This document shows positions 48,805 through 57,953 of a DNA stretch of 64,000 bases, one piece after another. The position numbers and the translations under genes are program-made. The stretch spans positions 434,001 through 498,000 of the forward strand of contig NZ_JAUYGV010000001.1 in NCBI RefSeq assembly GCF_030690345.1, written 5' to 3'. The DNA is from Rheinheimera sp. GTDB lineage: Bacteria > Pseudomonadota > Gammaproteobacteria > Enterobacterales > Alteromonadaceae. The notes beneath the pieces were generated by a model. That model had not been told where the DNA came from and ran no database searches. It saw only the letters and a list, made by a program, of their open reading frames with translations. Position 1 is the first letter of the stretch. Each line of letters opens with the position of its first letter.

Positions 48805-48841
48805 AAAAAAAATAAAGGCCGCATTGCGGCCTTTATTTTTT
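48805..48841. terminator. Bidirectional terminator after DUF3185 / glnS
   Basis: AATAAAGGCCGC-ATT-GCGGCCTTTATT with A-rich and T-rich flanks. Serves the small gene and the convergent glnS. Confidence 0.85.
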
Positions 48842-48855
48842 GCTTTAACGGTAAC

Positions 48856-50523
48856 TTACTCTTCTTCTTTACCCCAGCTGTCACGCAGGCCGACAGTGCG
48901 GTTAAATACCAACTTGTCAGCTGTGGAATCTTTGCTATCCGCGCAGTAGTAACCTTCGCGCTCAAATTGATACGCCTGCTCTGCTTGAGCAGTTTGCAGC
49001 GATGGCTCTACCAGGCCTTGCTTCACCACTAACGATTGCGCATTAATTACCTGCAGGAAATCCTCTTCTGCTGCCGGGTTAGCCACGCTGAATAAGCGAT
49101 CGTATACGCGAAATTCAGCCGGTACAGCATTAGCTGCTTCAACCCAGTGAATAACACCGCGCACCTTGCGGCCATCCGCCGGGTTTTCACCCAGTGTTTC
49201 CGGCAAGTATGAGCATTTCAGCTCAACGATGTTACCATCGCTGTCTTTTATCACTTCATCGGCATGAATAACATAGGCATTACGTAAGCGTACATCACTG
49301 TTTAGCACCAGGCGCTTGTACTTTTTATTCGCCTCTTCACGAAAATCTGCTTTGTCGATATACACCACCGGGCCAAACGGCAGTTTACGGCTGCCCATGG
49401 TTTCATCTTTCGGATGGTTCGGTGCTTCTACCCACTCAATGCCACCGGCCGGGTAGTTAGTAATAGTGACTTTCAGCGGATCCAGCACTGCCATTGCACG
49501 GGGCGCAGCGGCATCTAAATCCTCACGGATGCAGGCTTCCAATGCGCTCATCTCAATCATATTATCTTGCTTGGTCACGCCAATGCGTTTGGCAAACTCG
49601 CGAATAGCAGCCGGGGTATAACCACGGCGACGTAAACCGGCAATCGTCGGCATACGCGGGTCATCCCAACCGGACACTACCTTTTGCTCTACCAGGGTTT
49701 GCAGCTTACGCTTGCTCATTACCGCATATTCCAGATTTAACCGGGAAAACTCAATCTGCTGCGGGTGGCAGGCAATAGTAATGTTATCCAAAATCCAGTC
49801 ATATAAACGACGGTTGTCCTGAAACTCCAGGGTACACAATGAATGCGTAATACCTTCCAGCGCATCAGAGATACAGTGGGTAAAGTCGTACATCGGGTAG
49901 ATGCACCAGCTGTCGCCGGTTTGATGGTGATGGGCAAACTTAACGCGGTAAATAACCGGGTCGCGCATAACCATAAAGCTGGAGGCCATATCAATTTTGG
50001 CGCGCAGCGAGCATTCGCCTTCTTTAAAACCACCGGCACGCATTTTTTCAAACAGCGCCAGGTTTTCTGCCGGGCTGGTATCGCGCGTTGGGCTGGCTTT
50101 GCCAGGCTGGGTTAAATTGCCACGATATTCACGCATTTGCTCGGCATTTAAAAAGCACACATAGGCCAGGCCTTTGTTAATCAGTTCAACTGCATAGCCA
50201 TACAGCGCATCAAAGTAGTCAGACGAATAGCGTACTTCACCACTCCACTGAAAACCCAGCCAGTTCACGTCTTGCTGAATCGAGTTAACAAACTCGACGT
50301 TTTCTTTTTCCGGGTTAGTATCATCAAAGCGCAGGTTGCACTGGCCCTGATAATCTTGCGCGATACCGAAATTCAGACAGATAGATTTGGCATGGCCAAT
50401 ATGTAAATAACCGTTCGGCTCAGGCGGGAAACGGGTTTGCACCGCGTTATGCTTGCCGGAAGCTAAATCGGTATCAATAATTTGCCGGATAAAATTGGTT
50501 GGGCGATGTTCTGCGTCCGCCAT
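48856..50523 (-). CDS. glnS: Glutaminyl-tRNA synthetase
   Basis: Class I synthetase that charges tRNA-Gln. [15 protein letters not shown] (HIGH motif) and VMSKRKL (KMSKS-like) are visible. 555 residues, near E. coli GlnS. The two C-terminal anticodon-binding barrels are present. Its start at 50523 is the family start [17 protein letters not shown]. Confidence 0.97.
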   Translation of the reverse strand: MADAEHRPTNFIRQIIDTDLASGKHNAVQTRFPPEPNGYLHIGHAKSICLNFGIAQDYQGQCNLRFDDTNPEKENVEFVNSIQQDVNWLGFQWSGEVRYSSDYFDALYGYAVELINKGLAYVCFLNAEQMREYRGNLTQPGKASPTRDTSPAENLALFEKMRAGGFKEGECSLRAKIDMASSFMVMRDPVIYRVKFAHHHQTGDSWCIYPMYDFTHCISDALEGITHSLCTLEFQDNRRLYDWILDNITIACHPQQIEFSRLNLEYAVMSKRKLQTLVEQKVVSGWDDPRMPTIAGLRRRGYTPAAIREFAKRIGVTKQDNMIEMSALEACIREDLDAAAPRAMAVLDPLKVTITNYPAGGIEWVEAPNHPKDETMGSRKLPFGPVVYIDKADFREEANKKYKRLVLNSDVRLRNAYVIHADEVIKDSDGNIVELKCSYLPETLGENPADGRKVRGVIHWVEAANAVPAEFRVYDRLFSVANPAAEEDFLQVINAQSLVVKQGLVEPSLQTAQAEQAYQFEREGYYCADSKDSTADKLVFNRTVGLRDSWGKEEE

Positions 50524-50636
50524 AATGCGCTGTATCCTTAAGTGCTAACAATAAAATATCGCGGCATTATAGCAGCAGAAACACGGCTGACCACTGTCTG
50601 CTCCGGCAATTGACAGATTTTCATCACACAGCACGG

Positions 50637-51347
50637 TTAAAACTCGTACTTCAGCGCAAAACGAAAGGTCCGGTCTATAGTGCTGTTGTCAAGGGCAAAC
50701 ACCATGGCAGCTTCCCACTTTAACTGCCGTGTAGGGCTGAACTTGTACACCCCCATAAAACCCGGACCGGCGCCTTTGTAGTTTTCTCCGGAGTAAATTT
50801 CAACAGAGGGCTGTAAAGCCGGTAAATAGCGGTAACGGTACTGCAACCTGAACTCGCTTTCCCATTCAGCCGGTATCGTCTTGCCCCACTCGTACACCAG
50901 CAGCGCATTTACCGTAAGGCTGGTATATTCAAACTCCTTTTCAACCAGTAAGCCGGTGGTGAACTCATTATTGTCAGTTTGCTTTTGTCTTTCCAATTCA
51001 AACAACAAGCCCCAGTCCCAGCTGTACTGCCCCTGTTCGGTCAGCATCCAGCGTAGCTCAGCCTCATAGCCGGCAATGCGGTAATCTTCCGGCATAATAC
51101 GTTCCGCCAGAATATTAACTGAAATCGCCATATTATCGGCAACAGAAAAACCGTAACCGAACTGCTGCGCCATAGCGTTGTTGTCCGGATGATTTGCCTG
51201 CCACTGATATAAGTAACGGTACTCAAACTCACGCTCCAGCGGCTGAACGTAAGGATGATAAACCTTGTCCACCACCCGGCCATCTGCCATCACATTGCAG
51301 CTTAGCAGTAATAGTACAAGCGCCCTAAGCTGTTGGTTAAAGCTCAT
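50637..51347 (-). CDS. Predicted outer-membrane barrel protein, unknown
   Basis: A 236-residue precursor with a signal peptide (MSFNQQLRALVLLLLSCNVMA) and alternating amphipathic strands ending in FALKYEF, the usual outer-membrane terminal Phe. No family recognised. Its start overlaps the FTR1-like gene by 11 bases, so it is the last cistron of the ten-gene unit. Likely an outer-membrane partner of the metal-uptake genes before it (inference). Confidence 0.7.
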   Translation of the reverse strand: MSFNQQLRALVLLLLSCNVMADGRVVDKVYHPYVQPLEREFEYRYLYQWQANHPDNNAMAQQFGYGFSVADNMAISVNILAERIMPEDYRIAGYEAELRWMLTEQGQYSWDWGLLFELERQKQTDNNEFTTGLLVEKEFEYTSLTVNALLVYEWGKTIPAEWESEFRLQYRYRYLPALQPSVEIYSGENYKGAGPGFMGVYKFSPTRQLKWEAAMVFALDNSTIDRTFRFALKYEF

Positions 51348-52083
51348 TTTTTACTCTCCGTATGTAGCAGCGATAACCAAGAGCTGACAGCAGGATCAGG
51401 GTTAATAACCAACCGGTCAGTTGTATCAGATCCGGCGTAGCTTCATAACCAAACCAGGCTTGTAAAAAAACTCCCGCCTCAGATTGTTCACTGATCACGA
51501 CACTGCTATCCCATAGCGCCTGCCCGCCCGGCAGCCAGCCGGTTTGTTGCAATAATGCCAGCGCTTCACTGGTTTGCCGCGCGGCCACCGGCAGCAACAT
51601 TACCAGCAATAATGCCGGTGTCCTGCGTTTCAGTTCATCAAGTAAATGAAACCACAACACCGCAATACTCAGGCCAATACCCAATGCCAGCAACGCTCCC
51701 AGCCAATAGCTGTCACCTTTATCAACGCTGCCGATACCGGTGAGGCCGTACAGCAGTATATTAATGCCGCAAATAAGCCCCTGCGCCGCGATAACCAGCA
51801 AGGCCGGCATAAATGGTTTCGCTTTAGCGGTGAGCAGCGCCGTCAGCGCCAACAACGATACGCTGTAACAGCCGATAAATAACAGCTCCAGGCCGTTGCC
51901 TGCTGCCAGTTGTGTCAACAGCGCTAACCAGGGGGCCAGCAGCAACACCAACGCGGTGCTTAACAGCACACTAAGCAGTAAAAACCGGCTTTTCTGCGCC
52001 GGTTGCAATTGCAACATCAGCACCAATACCAGCAGCAGCGGCAGCAGTTCACGGGTAACCAGTAACACCGTATTAATTAACAT
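51337..52083 (-). CDS. FTR1-like permease with altered REXXE motif
   Basis: A 248-residue inner-membrane protein with about seven helices. The C-terminal half (LWDSSVVISEQSEAGVFLQAWFGY) matches FTR1/EfeU iron permeases, but the first helix reads TRELLPLLL where REXXE should be, with Pro for the second Glu, and no second REXXE motif is found. Start at 52083 overlaps the cupredoxin gene by 11 bases; the frame opens 12 codons upstream. Next to a cupredoxin, so iron or another metal transport is likely but the altered motif leaves the activity open. Confidence 0.75.
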   Translation of the reverse strand: MLINTVLLVTRELLPLLLVLVLMLQLQPAQKSRFLLLSVLLSTALVLLLAPWLALLTQLAAGNGLELLFIGCYSVSLLALTALLTAKAKPFMPALLVIAAQGLICGINILLYGLTGIGSVDKGDSYWLGALLALGIGLSIAVLWFHLLDELKRRTPALLLVMLLPVAARQTSEALALLQQTGWLPGGQALWDSSVVISEQSEAGVFLQAWFGYEATPDLIQLTGWLLTLILLSALGYRCYIRRVKNEL

Positions 52084-52432
52084 GCTGCACCTGCTGCCAT
52101 TGCGCTTCGGGTATGGCAATTAATACACCTTTGGCACTGTCCGGATGATAATCACCAAAGAATGGATATTCTCCGGCAGCCAAAGGCCCCAGGTACAATA
52201 TGGCTTCACTGTTGCCCAACACCACTTTTTCACGGTTTAACGGGAAACTCTCAAACTCTTCCGGCGCCGCATCCAGATTAATCAGGCGGATTTTTATTTT
52301 CTGTCCGGCCGGCACGGCCAGCTGTGCCGGGCTGAACAAATGATCTTTCAGCGTTAGCACGAACTCTTGCCGCGCCTGCACTGCTAACGGAATACAAAGT
52401 GCCAGCGCTGCCAATGCCTGCTGCAGTGTCAT
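52073..52432 (-). CDS. Periplasmic cupredoxin-domain protein (FTR1-associated)
   Basis: A 119-residue precursor with signal peptide (MTLQQALAALALCIPLAVQA) and a cupredoxin fold: VPAGQKIKIRLINLD, EEFES and YPFFGDYHPDSAKG. The copper-site Cys of blue-copper proteins is absent and this pattern is that of cupredoxins found with FTR1 permeases, where acidic residues and His bind metal. Overlaps the kinase by 4 bases (ATGA). Confidence 0.82.
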   Translation of the reverse strand: MTLQQALAALALCIPLAVQARQEFVLTLKDHLFSPAQLAVPAGQKIKIRLINLDAAPEEFESFPLNREKVVLGNSEAILYLGPLAAGEYPFFGDYHPDSAKGVLIAIPEAQWQQVQHVN

Positions 52433-53733
52433 AACGGCAGCTCTACTGTCACTTTCAGCCCGCTGGCAAAGCCGGCCGGTGCAAGATGAATGCTGCCGTT
52501 ATGCAAGCTGACAATATCTTTAACAATGGCAAGACCCAACCCGGCGCCCGGCACCGCAAACTGATGCCTGTCTCCACCGACACGATAAAAGCGGTTAAAT
52601 ACCTGCGGGTACTCCTGTGGCGGGATCCCGGGCCCGGAGTCTTCTATTACCAGCACCGCCTTATTCCGGCTTTTATGCAATGTCAGCCGAATTTGCCCGC
52701 CGGCCGGCGTATATTTAATGGCATTGCCCAATAGGTTTGACACCAGTAATCGCAGGGCAAAATCGTCAGCTTTTACCATCAGGTGCTCATCCCCTTCGAT
52801 ACTGATACTGTGCTGTTTTTGCTCCAATTGGCTAAACCATTCAGATACCACCTGCCGGCATAATGCTACCCAGTCCAACAGTCGGGTTTTTGCCTGAAAA
52901 TTATCAGGATGAGTGCGGTTTAACAGCATAATTTGCTCAATCAGCTGCCGCATCCGCTCTACCCCCTGCTGCAGCGCCAGCATGGTTTCATCATGATCAG
53001 ACAAGCCCTGCTGCTGCCAGCGGGTTAACGCATTATGCAGGTTAATCTCCAGCACGCTTAAAGGCGTACGCAGTTCATGCGCTACATCTGAAGCAAAACG
53101 TTTCTCGCGGGCAAAGGTGGCCGATAACCGCTCAAACAGCTGATTGGTAGACTGCAGCACCTGCTTAAGCTCTTCAGGCACCTGCTCCAGGGTCACGGGC
53201 GACAGTTCATTGGCTTTGCGGCTGGCAAGCTGCGCAGATAACGAGCGCAATGGCCACAATGCGCGGCTGACAATCAGCCAGATCAGCAACGCCTGCACCG
53301 GCAGGCTAAGCACTACAGGATAGATTGAGGCCGTAATCAGCTCATCCGCCAGTTGCAACCGCTGTTGCAGCGGTTGCGCCACCATAATTTGCCAACCGTT
53401 ATTACCGGACTGCACAAATACCCGCCAGCGTTTACCGGCAAAGTTTTGCTCTGAGTACCCCTGCGCCCAACTGATCACGGCCTGCGGCGCCAATTCACTG
53501 CGGTATTTCAGCTCGCCATGCCGGCTCAGCTGTACCGCAAGCCCTTGTATGGGTTGCGGCATATTCACATCATATTGCTGCCAGATAGCTCCGGCGATCA
53601 GTTGTAAGTCTTGATCAAACAACTCGCGGGCCCGCTCAGCGCTGAGACGATAACTTTGTAAAGCAGCCAGAAAGCTGCTAAGCACTAACACGGCAATCAA
53701 CACTGAAATAAGGTAACGTCTAACGGAGGTCAT
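52429..53733 (-). CDS. Sensor histidine kinase (QseC/PmrB type)
   Basis: A 434-residue membrane kinase. Helices at about 8-25 and 136-155 bracket a periplasmic sensor domain; a HAMP region follows, then His219 in SDVAHELRTPLSVLE, N-box NLLGNAIKYT and G-box EDSGPGIP, then GAGLGLAIV. Classic OmpR-partner kinase. Signal unknown, possibly a metal or lipid given its neighbours. Its start overlaps the response regulator stop codon (ATGA). Confidence 0.92.
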   Translation of the reverse strand: MTSVRRYLISVLIAVLVLSSFLAALQSYRLSAERARELFDQDLQLIAGAIWQQYDVNMPQPIQGLAVQLSRHGELKYRSELAPQAVISWAQGYSEQNFAGKRWRVFVQSGNNGWQIMVAQPLQQRLQLADELITASIYPVVLSLPVQALLIWLIVSRALWPLRSLSAQLASRKANELSPVTLEQVPEELKQVLQSTNQLFERLSATFAREKRFASDVAHELRTPLSVLEINLHNALTRWQQQGLSDHDETMLALQQGVERMRQLIEQIMLLNRTHPDNFQAKTRLLDWVALCRQVVSEWFSQLEQKQHSISIEGDEHLMVKADDFALRLLVSNLLGNAIKYTPAGGQIRLTLHKSRNKAVLVIEDSGPGIPPQEYPQVFNRFYRVGGDRHQFAVPGAGLGLAIVKDIVSLHNGSIHLAPAGFASGLKVTVELPL

Positions 53734-54389
53734 GCTTTGGCAACAGTGTAACCGACACCTCGAACAGTGCGGATAAAGTCGGCGGGCAATTTTTTGCGTA
53801 AGTTAGAAATGTGCACTTCCAGTGCATTACTGGCAACTTCCTCGCCCCAACTGTATAAGGCAGATTCCAGCTGATCCCGGGTTTTAATACGCCCGGCAGA
53901 CTCCATCAACTCTTTTAGCAACACATATTCACGTCGCGACAGCGGTACCGCCAGTTTTGCGGCCGTTACCAGCATGGCTGTGCTGTCAAGTTCGACTTCG
54001 CCACAACGGATCAAATGGCTTGATGCGGTACCAAGCCGCCGTTCAATCACCCGCAGACGGGCAAACAGCTCGGGGGCCGCAAAGGGTTTAACCAGATAAT
54101 CATCCGCGCCATGATCCAGCCCCTTAATACGCTCGTCAACACCATCTCTGGCCGTTAAGATCAGCACCGGCAGCCGTGGCCATTTCTGGCGCAATTGTTT
54201 TAATAAAACCAAGCCATCCATATCCGGCAAACCCAGATCCAGAATAACAGTGTCACAGTCCGCTGCGCGAATGACACTCAGTGCCTGTTGTGCCGTGCCA
54301 ACTGCATTAACAGCAAAACCCTGTACACTCAGGGCTTGCTGTAATCCATTTCGTAACGCAATATCATCTTCAACCAACAATAGACGCAT
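53730..54389 (-). CDS. OmpR-family response regulator (QseB/PmrA type)
   Basis: A 219-residue regulator. Receiver with EDD at 7-9 and phospho-acceptor Asp51 in VILDLGLPDMDG; winged helix in the C-terminal half with VSNLRKKLPADFIRTVRGVGY-type residues (HISNLRKKL...RTVRGVGYTV). The family binds direct repeats of CTTAA; such a repeat lies upstream of the operon at 58729-58745, suggesting self-regulation of the whole unit. Confidence 0.92.
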   Translation of the reverse strand: MRLLLVEDDIALRNGLQQALSVQGFAVNAVGTAQQALSVIRAADCDTVILDLGLPDMDGLVLLKQLRQKWPRLPVLILTARDGVDERIKGLDHGADDYLVKPFAAPELFARLRVIERRLGTASSHLIRCGEVELDSTAMLVTAAKLAVPLSRREYVLLKELMESAGRIKTRDQLESALYSWGEEVASNALEVHISNLRKKLPADFIRTVRGVGYTVAKA

Positions 54390-54397
54390 CTGTTATC

Positions 54398-55042
54398 TCA
54401 GTTAGTTTTCAACTTTTTATGCAGCTTTTTTTCCAACTGCAGCAGTTCCTGCCGCCGGCCGGTGTCGGCCAACAGCCGGTCCGGCCGCGCCGGTGCCTGT
54501 TTGGCTATTTCAAGATAGCGCATTGCTGCTGTGTAGTCGCGCTGCTGCATCAGAAATTCAGCATAAAAATAATTTGGATCAATACCTTGTGGGTTTAGTG
54601 CCAGTGCTTTTTCCAGCATGAGCCGGGCTTTTTTGTCACTGCCAAACCCCACCGGCCAACCCGGTACTTTGTAATACAGTGCGCCCAGGCTGGTGTAAGC
54701 CGATCCCAACAAAGCCGTGTCATCCAGTTGCAATGCTTGCTCCAGATCAGCTTTAGACTGTTTTGCTAACGACAAGGCGCCTAGCCCGCCTTTAGCACCG
54801 GCATAACCGGATGCAACTATACCGCGCCAAATATAGGCTTCAGCTTTACCGGCATTGGCCTGCACCACATCATCCGCCTGAGCTAACAATTGGGCAAAGG
54901 CCTCAGCGCGTTTATCTTCAGCCAACTGATAACTCACTTCAGCCCAGCGCTGTTGTAACGGTTTAATTTCGTCCAGTACGTCGGCGCGGACAGTGCTTAG
55001 CAATGTAAGCGTGGCTAATGCCAATATCAATCTGCTTTTCAT
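54398..55042 (-). CDS. Periplasmic TPR-containing protein
   Basis: A 214-residue precursor with signal peptide (MKSRLILALATLTLLSTVRA) and tetratricopeptide-like helices (AYIWRGIVASGYAGAKGG, GSAYTSLGALYYKVPGWPVGFGSD, DYTAAMRYLEIAKQAPARP). Start at 55042 follows a good GGAGG 6 bases away; the frame is open 9 codons upstream. One base after the SDR stop. Probably a scaffold or chaperone for envelope assembly of the pathway; function unknown. Confidence 0.8.
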   Translation of the reverse strand: MKSRLILALATLTLLSTVRADVLDEIKPLQQRWAEVSYQLAEDKRAEAFAQLLAQADDVVQANAGKAEAYIWRGIVASGYAGAKGGLGALSLAKQSKADLEQALQLDDTALLGSAYTSLGALYYKVPGWPVGFGSDKKARLMLEKALALNPQGIDPNYFYAEFLMQQRDYTAAMRYLEIAKQAPARPDRLLADTGRRQELLQLEKKLHKKLKTN

Positions 55043-55043
55043 A

Positions 55044-55835
55044 TCAAACCTCCACCTGCTTTGTGACAAAAAATTGTTTTATCTGCTTAAGCTTGCTACC
55101 CAGGGCTTTATCAACCACAGCGGGGAACACGCCATTTAAGCGCACAAAAATTTTCTCCGGCCAGCCCACATAGCAACGTCTTTTGCCGCTGATTAACTGC
55201 TCAGCCAATGCCATGGCTACATACTCCGGGCTGTCTACGCCCTGCCCGAGCGCTTTGTTCATTGCCTCAACCTGCAGCGGGTTGATGCCGGTTTGCGTAG
55301 CGCGCGGGGCAAAATAAAGCACTTTTACGTTGCTGTCTGACAACTCACGGCTTAAGGCTTCAGTGTACCCCCGCAGACCAAACTTTCCGGCGCAATAGCC
55401 GCTGAAGCCGGGATAACCAATACTGCCAAATGTTGATCCCACGTTTAAAATGGTGCCGCTGCGTTGTTGCAACATAGGTAAAAACAGCTGGCATAACCGG
55501 ACAGGCGCCAGCAAATTGGTGTTTAGCAGTGTTTCGGCGTGCTGCTCTGTGGCTTCAGCAAACTGGCTGATGCCGGCATTGTTAATCAGAACATCAATGC
55601 CGCCATGCTGACGGCAGAAGTTGAGCAACGCCTGACGGCCCGCTTCATCGGTTATATCGGCAGTAAAAGCGAGGATATGTGGTGGTGCTGTTGCCTGCAG
55701 CTCTGCCAATTTGCTACTACTGCGCGAGCTAATGACTACGCTGGCCTGCAGTTGCAGCAGCCGTTTAAGTACTGCCTGCCCTATACCGCCGGTCGCCCCG
55801 GTCAGCAGCACACGCTTACCCGCTAAGCTTTTCAT
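55044..55835 (-). CDS. Short-chain dehydrogenase/reductase
   Basis: A 263-residue SDR. TGATGGIGQAV cofactor motif, NNAGISQFAE, catalytic Ser/Tyr/Lys in NVGSTFGSIGYPGFSGYCAGKFGL, and the PRATQTGI segment. Resembles SDRs acting on fatty or lipid-like substrates. The C-terminal amphipathic tail FVTKQVEV may touch the membrane. Overlaps the oxidase-like gene by 4 bases. Confidence 0.88.
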   Translation of the reverse strand: MKSLAGKRVLLTGATGGIGQAVLKRLLQLQASVVISSRSSSKLAELQATAPPHILAFTADITDEAGRQALLNFCRQHGGIDVLINNAGISQFAEATEQHAETLLNTNLLAPVRLCQLFLPMLQQRSGTILNVGSTFGSIGYPGFSGYCAGKFGLRGYTEALSRELSDSNVKVLYFAPRATQTGINPLQVEAMNKALGQGVDSPEYVAMALAEQLISGKRRCYVGWPEKIFVRLNGVFPAVVDKALGSKLKQIKQFFVTKQVEV

Positions 55836-56512
55836 GCTGCGTCTCCTGTTACGCCGAGTCCGTGCGGTTGCTCAAGGCTGCGGAATATATCGCCATACAG
55901 GTGATAAAACCGTTTGGCGGCATGCACGATAATGGCCTGCTCGCCGGCATCTGTTATGCGGTTCATCAGGCCTTGATAAAATTTAATGTGTTCTTGATCA
56001 AGCGCGCCGTGCGAATTGAGGTAAGTGAACGCTTTTCGCGGTAAACCAAGCTTACCGGCAATATTTGCCGCGGCTTGTTCCGCCAGATTAATTGACGTGC
56101 CCTCCAGTACCAACACCATGCCAAAAAAAGCCAGCGGACTGATACGGCGCACAGCATCATAGGCATAAGCCACCATCATTTCTGTCGCAAACGCCGGTGT
56201 GCTGCGCCTTGTCTGCTCTTTGTCATAGCCGCAGGCACTGATGTCATTAAGGATCCACTCCTGATGTCCAAGCTCTTCTTCAATGTACTCAGCAACGGCG
56301 TCTCTGAGCCATTCCTGGCGTTCAGGCAGCAAAGCCCCCACCGACATTAACAGCGGCACTGTATGCTTTACGTGGTGATAAGCCTGCTGTAAAAAAGCAA
56401 CATAATGATCAAGGGTAAAATCGCCGTTGAAACAACGGGTTATTATAGGGGCTGACAACAGGTAATGACGTTCCTGTTCAGTGGCTTCAAGCAGGGATTG
56501 ATAAAAGTTCAT
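55832..56512 (-). CDS. Haem-oxygenase-like diiron protein (TenA/HDO-like)
   Basis: A 226-residue all-helical protein of the iron-containing redox (haem-oxygenase-like) superfamily. Likely metal ligands follow the HDO pattern: Glu80 and His83 in EEELGHQEW, Glu137 in VLVLEGTS, His168, Asp172 and His175 in NSHGALDQEH. Relatives include UndA (alkene from fatty acid), SznF and BesC. Start at 56512 has AGGAG 6 bases before; it overlaps the ligase by 26 bases. Reaction unknown; an oxidative step on an acyl or amino-acid substrate is plausible. Confidence 0.82.
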   Translation of the reverse strand: MNFYQSLLEATEQERHYLLSAPIITRCFNGDFTLDHYVAFLQQAYHHVKHTVPLLMSVGALLPERQEWLRDAVAEYIEEELGHQEWILNDISACGYDKEQTRRSTPAFATEMMVAYAYDAVRRISPLAFFGMVLVLEGTSINLAEQAAANIAGKLGLPRKAFTYLNSHGALDQEHIKFYQGLMNRITDAGEQAIIVHAAKRFYHLYGDIFRSLEQPHGLGVTGDAA

Positions 56513-57953
56513 ACTGTTCTCCTGTAAACAGAGCGGAAATTTGGCTGGCATACCGTTGCTCAATACAGCTGCGCCGCAGCCGGCCGTTTTCCGTTAGGGT
56601 GCCCTGCGTTGGGCAAAATGGCGTAGCCAACCGGTGAAAGTTCACCACAGTGGCATAGTCCGGCAATTGCTGATTTACCTGCTGTACCGCCGCAGCCAAT
56701 TGTACGTCGCTGATATCTGCCGCAGCATATAACAGCGCCGTGCAATAAGGCTGCGCATCACCAAGCAACATCGCTTGCTGTATTACACCGCTGTCGGTCA
56801 GCGCGGTTTCTACCCATTCCGGTGAAATATTGCGGCCAAAGCTGTTAATCAGCAGATTTTTACGCCGCCCCGAAATACGCAGCCCACCCTGAGCTGTCCA
56901 CTCAGCCAGATCACCGGTATACACCTGCTGCGCTGCAGAGTCAGGCTCACCGAGATAACCGAGAAAAGGGGTGTTTACTACCAACTCACCATCAATGATC
57001 TGTACATCACGACACGCCAGCGGTAAGCCAACTGAATCTGTGGCCTGAGCCGGAACTGTGCCTGACAGGGCTACAACTGAGCCACATTCACTCAAACCAT
57101 AGCCCTGATATACCGGCAAACCGAGTGCTGCGGCTGTTTTCAGCAAATCCGGCGAGACATAGGCTCCGCCAACGGCAATAAACTCCAGACTTGCCGGCAC
57201 TTGCCAGCCTTTTATTGCGGCCTGTACCAGCATTTTTAACAGCTCAGGCACCAGGATCAGACTTTTCGGTTGCTGCGCACTGATAAGCTGCAGCAGTGCA
57301 TGAGGCTTGGTTAAACGGCTGCCAACAAAACCGCGGATGGTGTCGGAAGCAACAATAACCTCGCCTCCAGCCAGCAAAGGCGCGTAAACCCCGGCAATGT
57401 TTTCTAACAAGGTTGGCAGGGGCAATAAACATAAATGCCGTGGACAGCCGCTGCTGATAAGCTCAACCCGGGCTTTTAATGCCTGCGCAACATCCAGCTG
57501 GCCATCGCCGGACAGACAAACCCCTTTAGGGTCGCCGGTAGAGCCCGACGTAAAAGTAATTTTTTGCGTGCCGGGTGCTACTGCAACAGCCGCATTAACC
57601 CGGCGCCGGTACAGCAACAAGCCATGCCGCTCTTCAAGCAAAGTACAGGCGTCATCGTCAATTTCGCAGTCGCTAAGCCATAAATCCGGCTGCAGTCTGG
57701 TTAGCACAGCACTGCGCTGCGTTTCACTCAAATAGCCGGGCAGCGGGGTTAACAAAATACCCGCGGTTAAGCAGGCTAAATCGACGAGGATCCAGCTGAT
57801 ACTGCTATCTGCTGTCAGCACTACCCGTTGGCCCTGATAACTTTGCAGAATTATCTGCCACTGATTTACATGGCGTTGTATCGCGCTGCTGTCCAGCACA
57901 CAACCAGTGCCGGCATCTATAAGCCTTGCAGACTTGGCGGGGAAAAAGTGCAT
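56487..57953 (-). CDS. AMP-dependent acyl ligase (long-chain acyl-CoA synthetase-like)
   Basis: A 488-residue ANL-superfamily enzyme. FTSGSTGDPKG P-loop near 135-144, YQGYGLSECGSV, TGDLAEW and GRRKNLLINSFGRNISPEW are the usual motifs. The A10 segment reads LTENGRLRR, with Arg where the catalytic Lys is normally found. Start at ATG 57953 (TGATG with the previous stop) has AGGAG 8 bases before; the TTG at 57956 is less likely. Would activate a carboxylic acid for the pathway; substrate unknown. Confidence 0.85.
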   Translation of the reverse strand: MHFFPAKSARLIDAGTGCVLDSSAIQRHVNQWQIILQSYQGQRVVLTADSSISWILVDLACLTAGILLTPLPGYLSETQRSAVLTRLQPDLWLSDCEIDDDACTLLEERHGLLLYRRRVNAAVAVAPGTQKITFTSGSTGDPKGVCLSGDGQLDVAQALKARVELISSGCPRHLCLLPLPTLLENIAGVYAPLLAGGEVIVASDTIRGFVGSRLTKPHALLQLISAQQPKSLILVPELLKMLVQAAIKGWQVPASLEFIAVGGAYVSPDLLKTAAALGLPVYQGYGLSECGSVVALSGTVPAQATDSVGLPLACRDVQIIDGELVVNTPFLGYLGEPDSAAQQVYTGDLAEWTAQGGLRISGRRKNLLINSFGRNISPEWVETALTDSGVIQQAMLLGDAQPYCTALLYAAADISDVQLAAAVQQVNQQLPDYATVVNFHRLATPFCPTQGTLTENGRLRRSCIEQRYASQISALFTGEQYELLSIPA

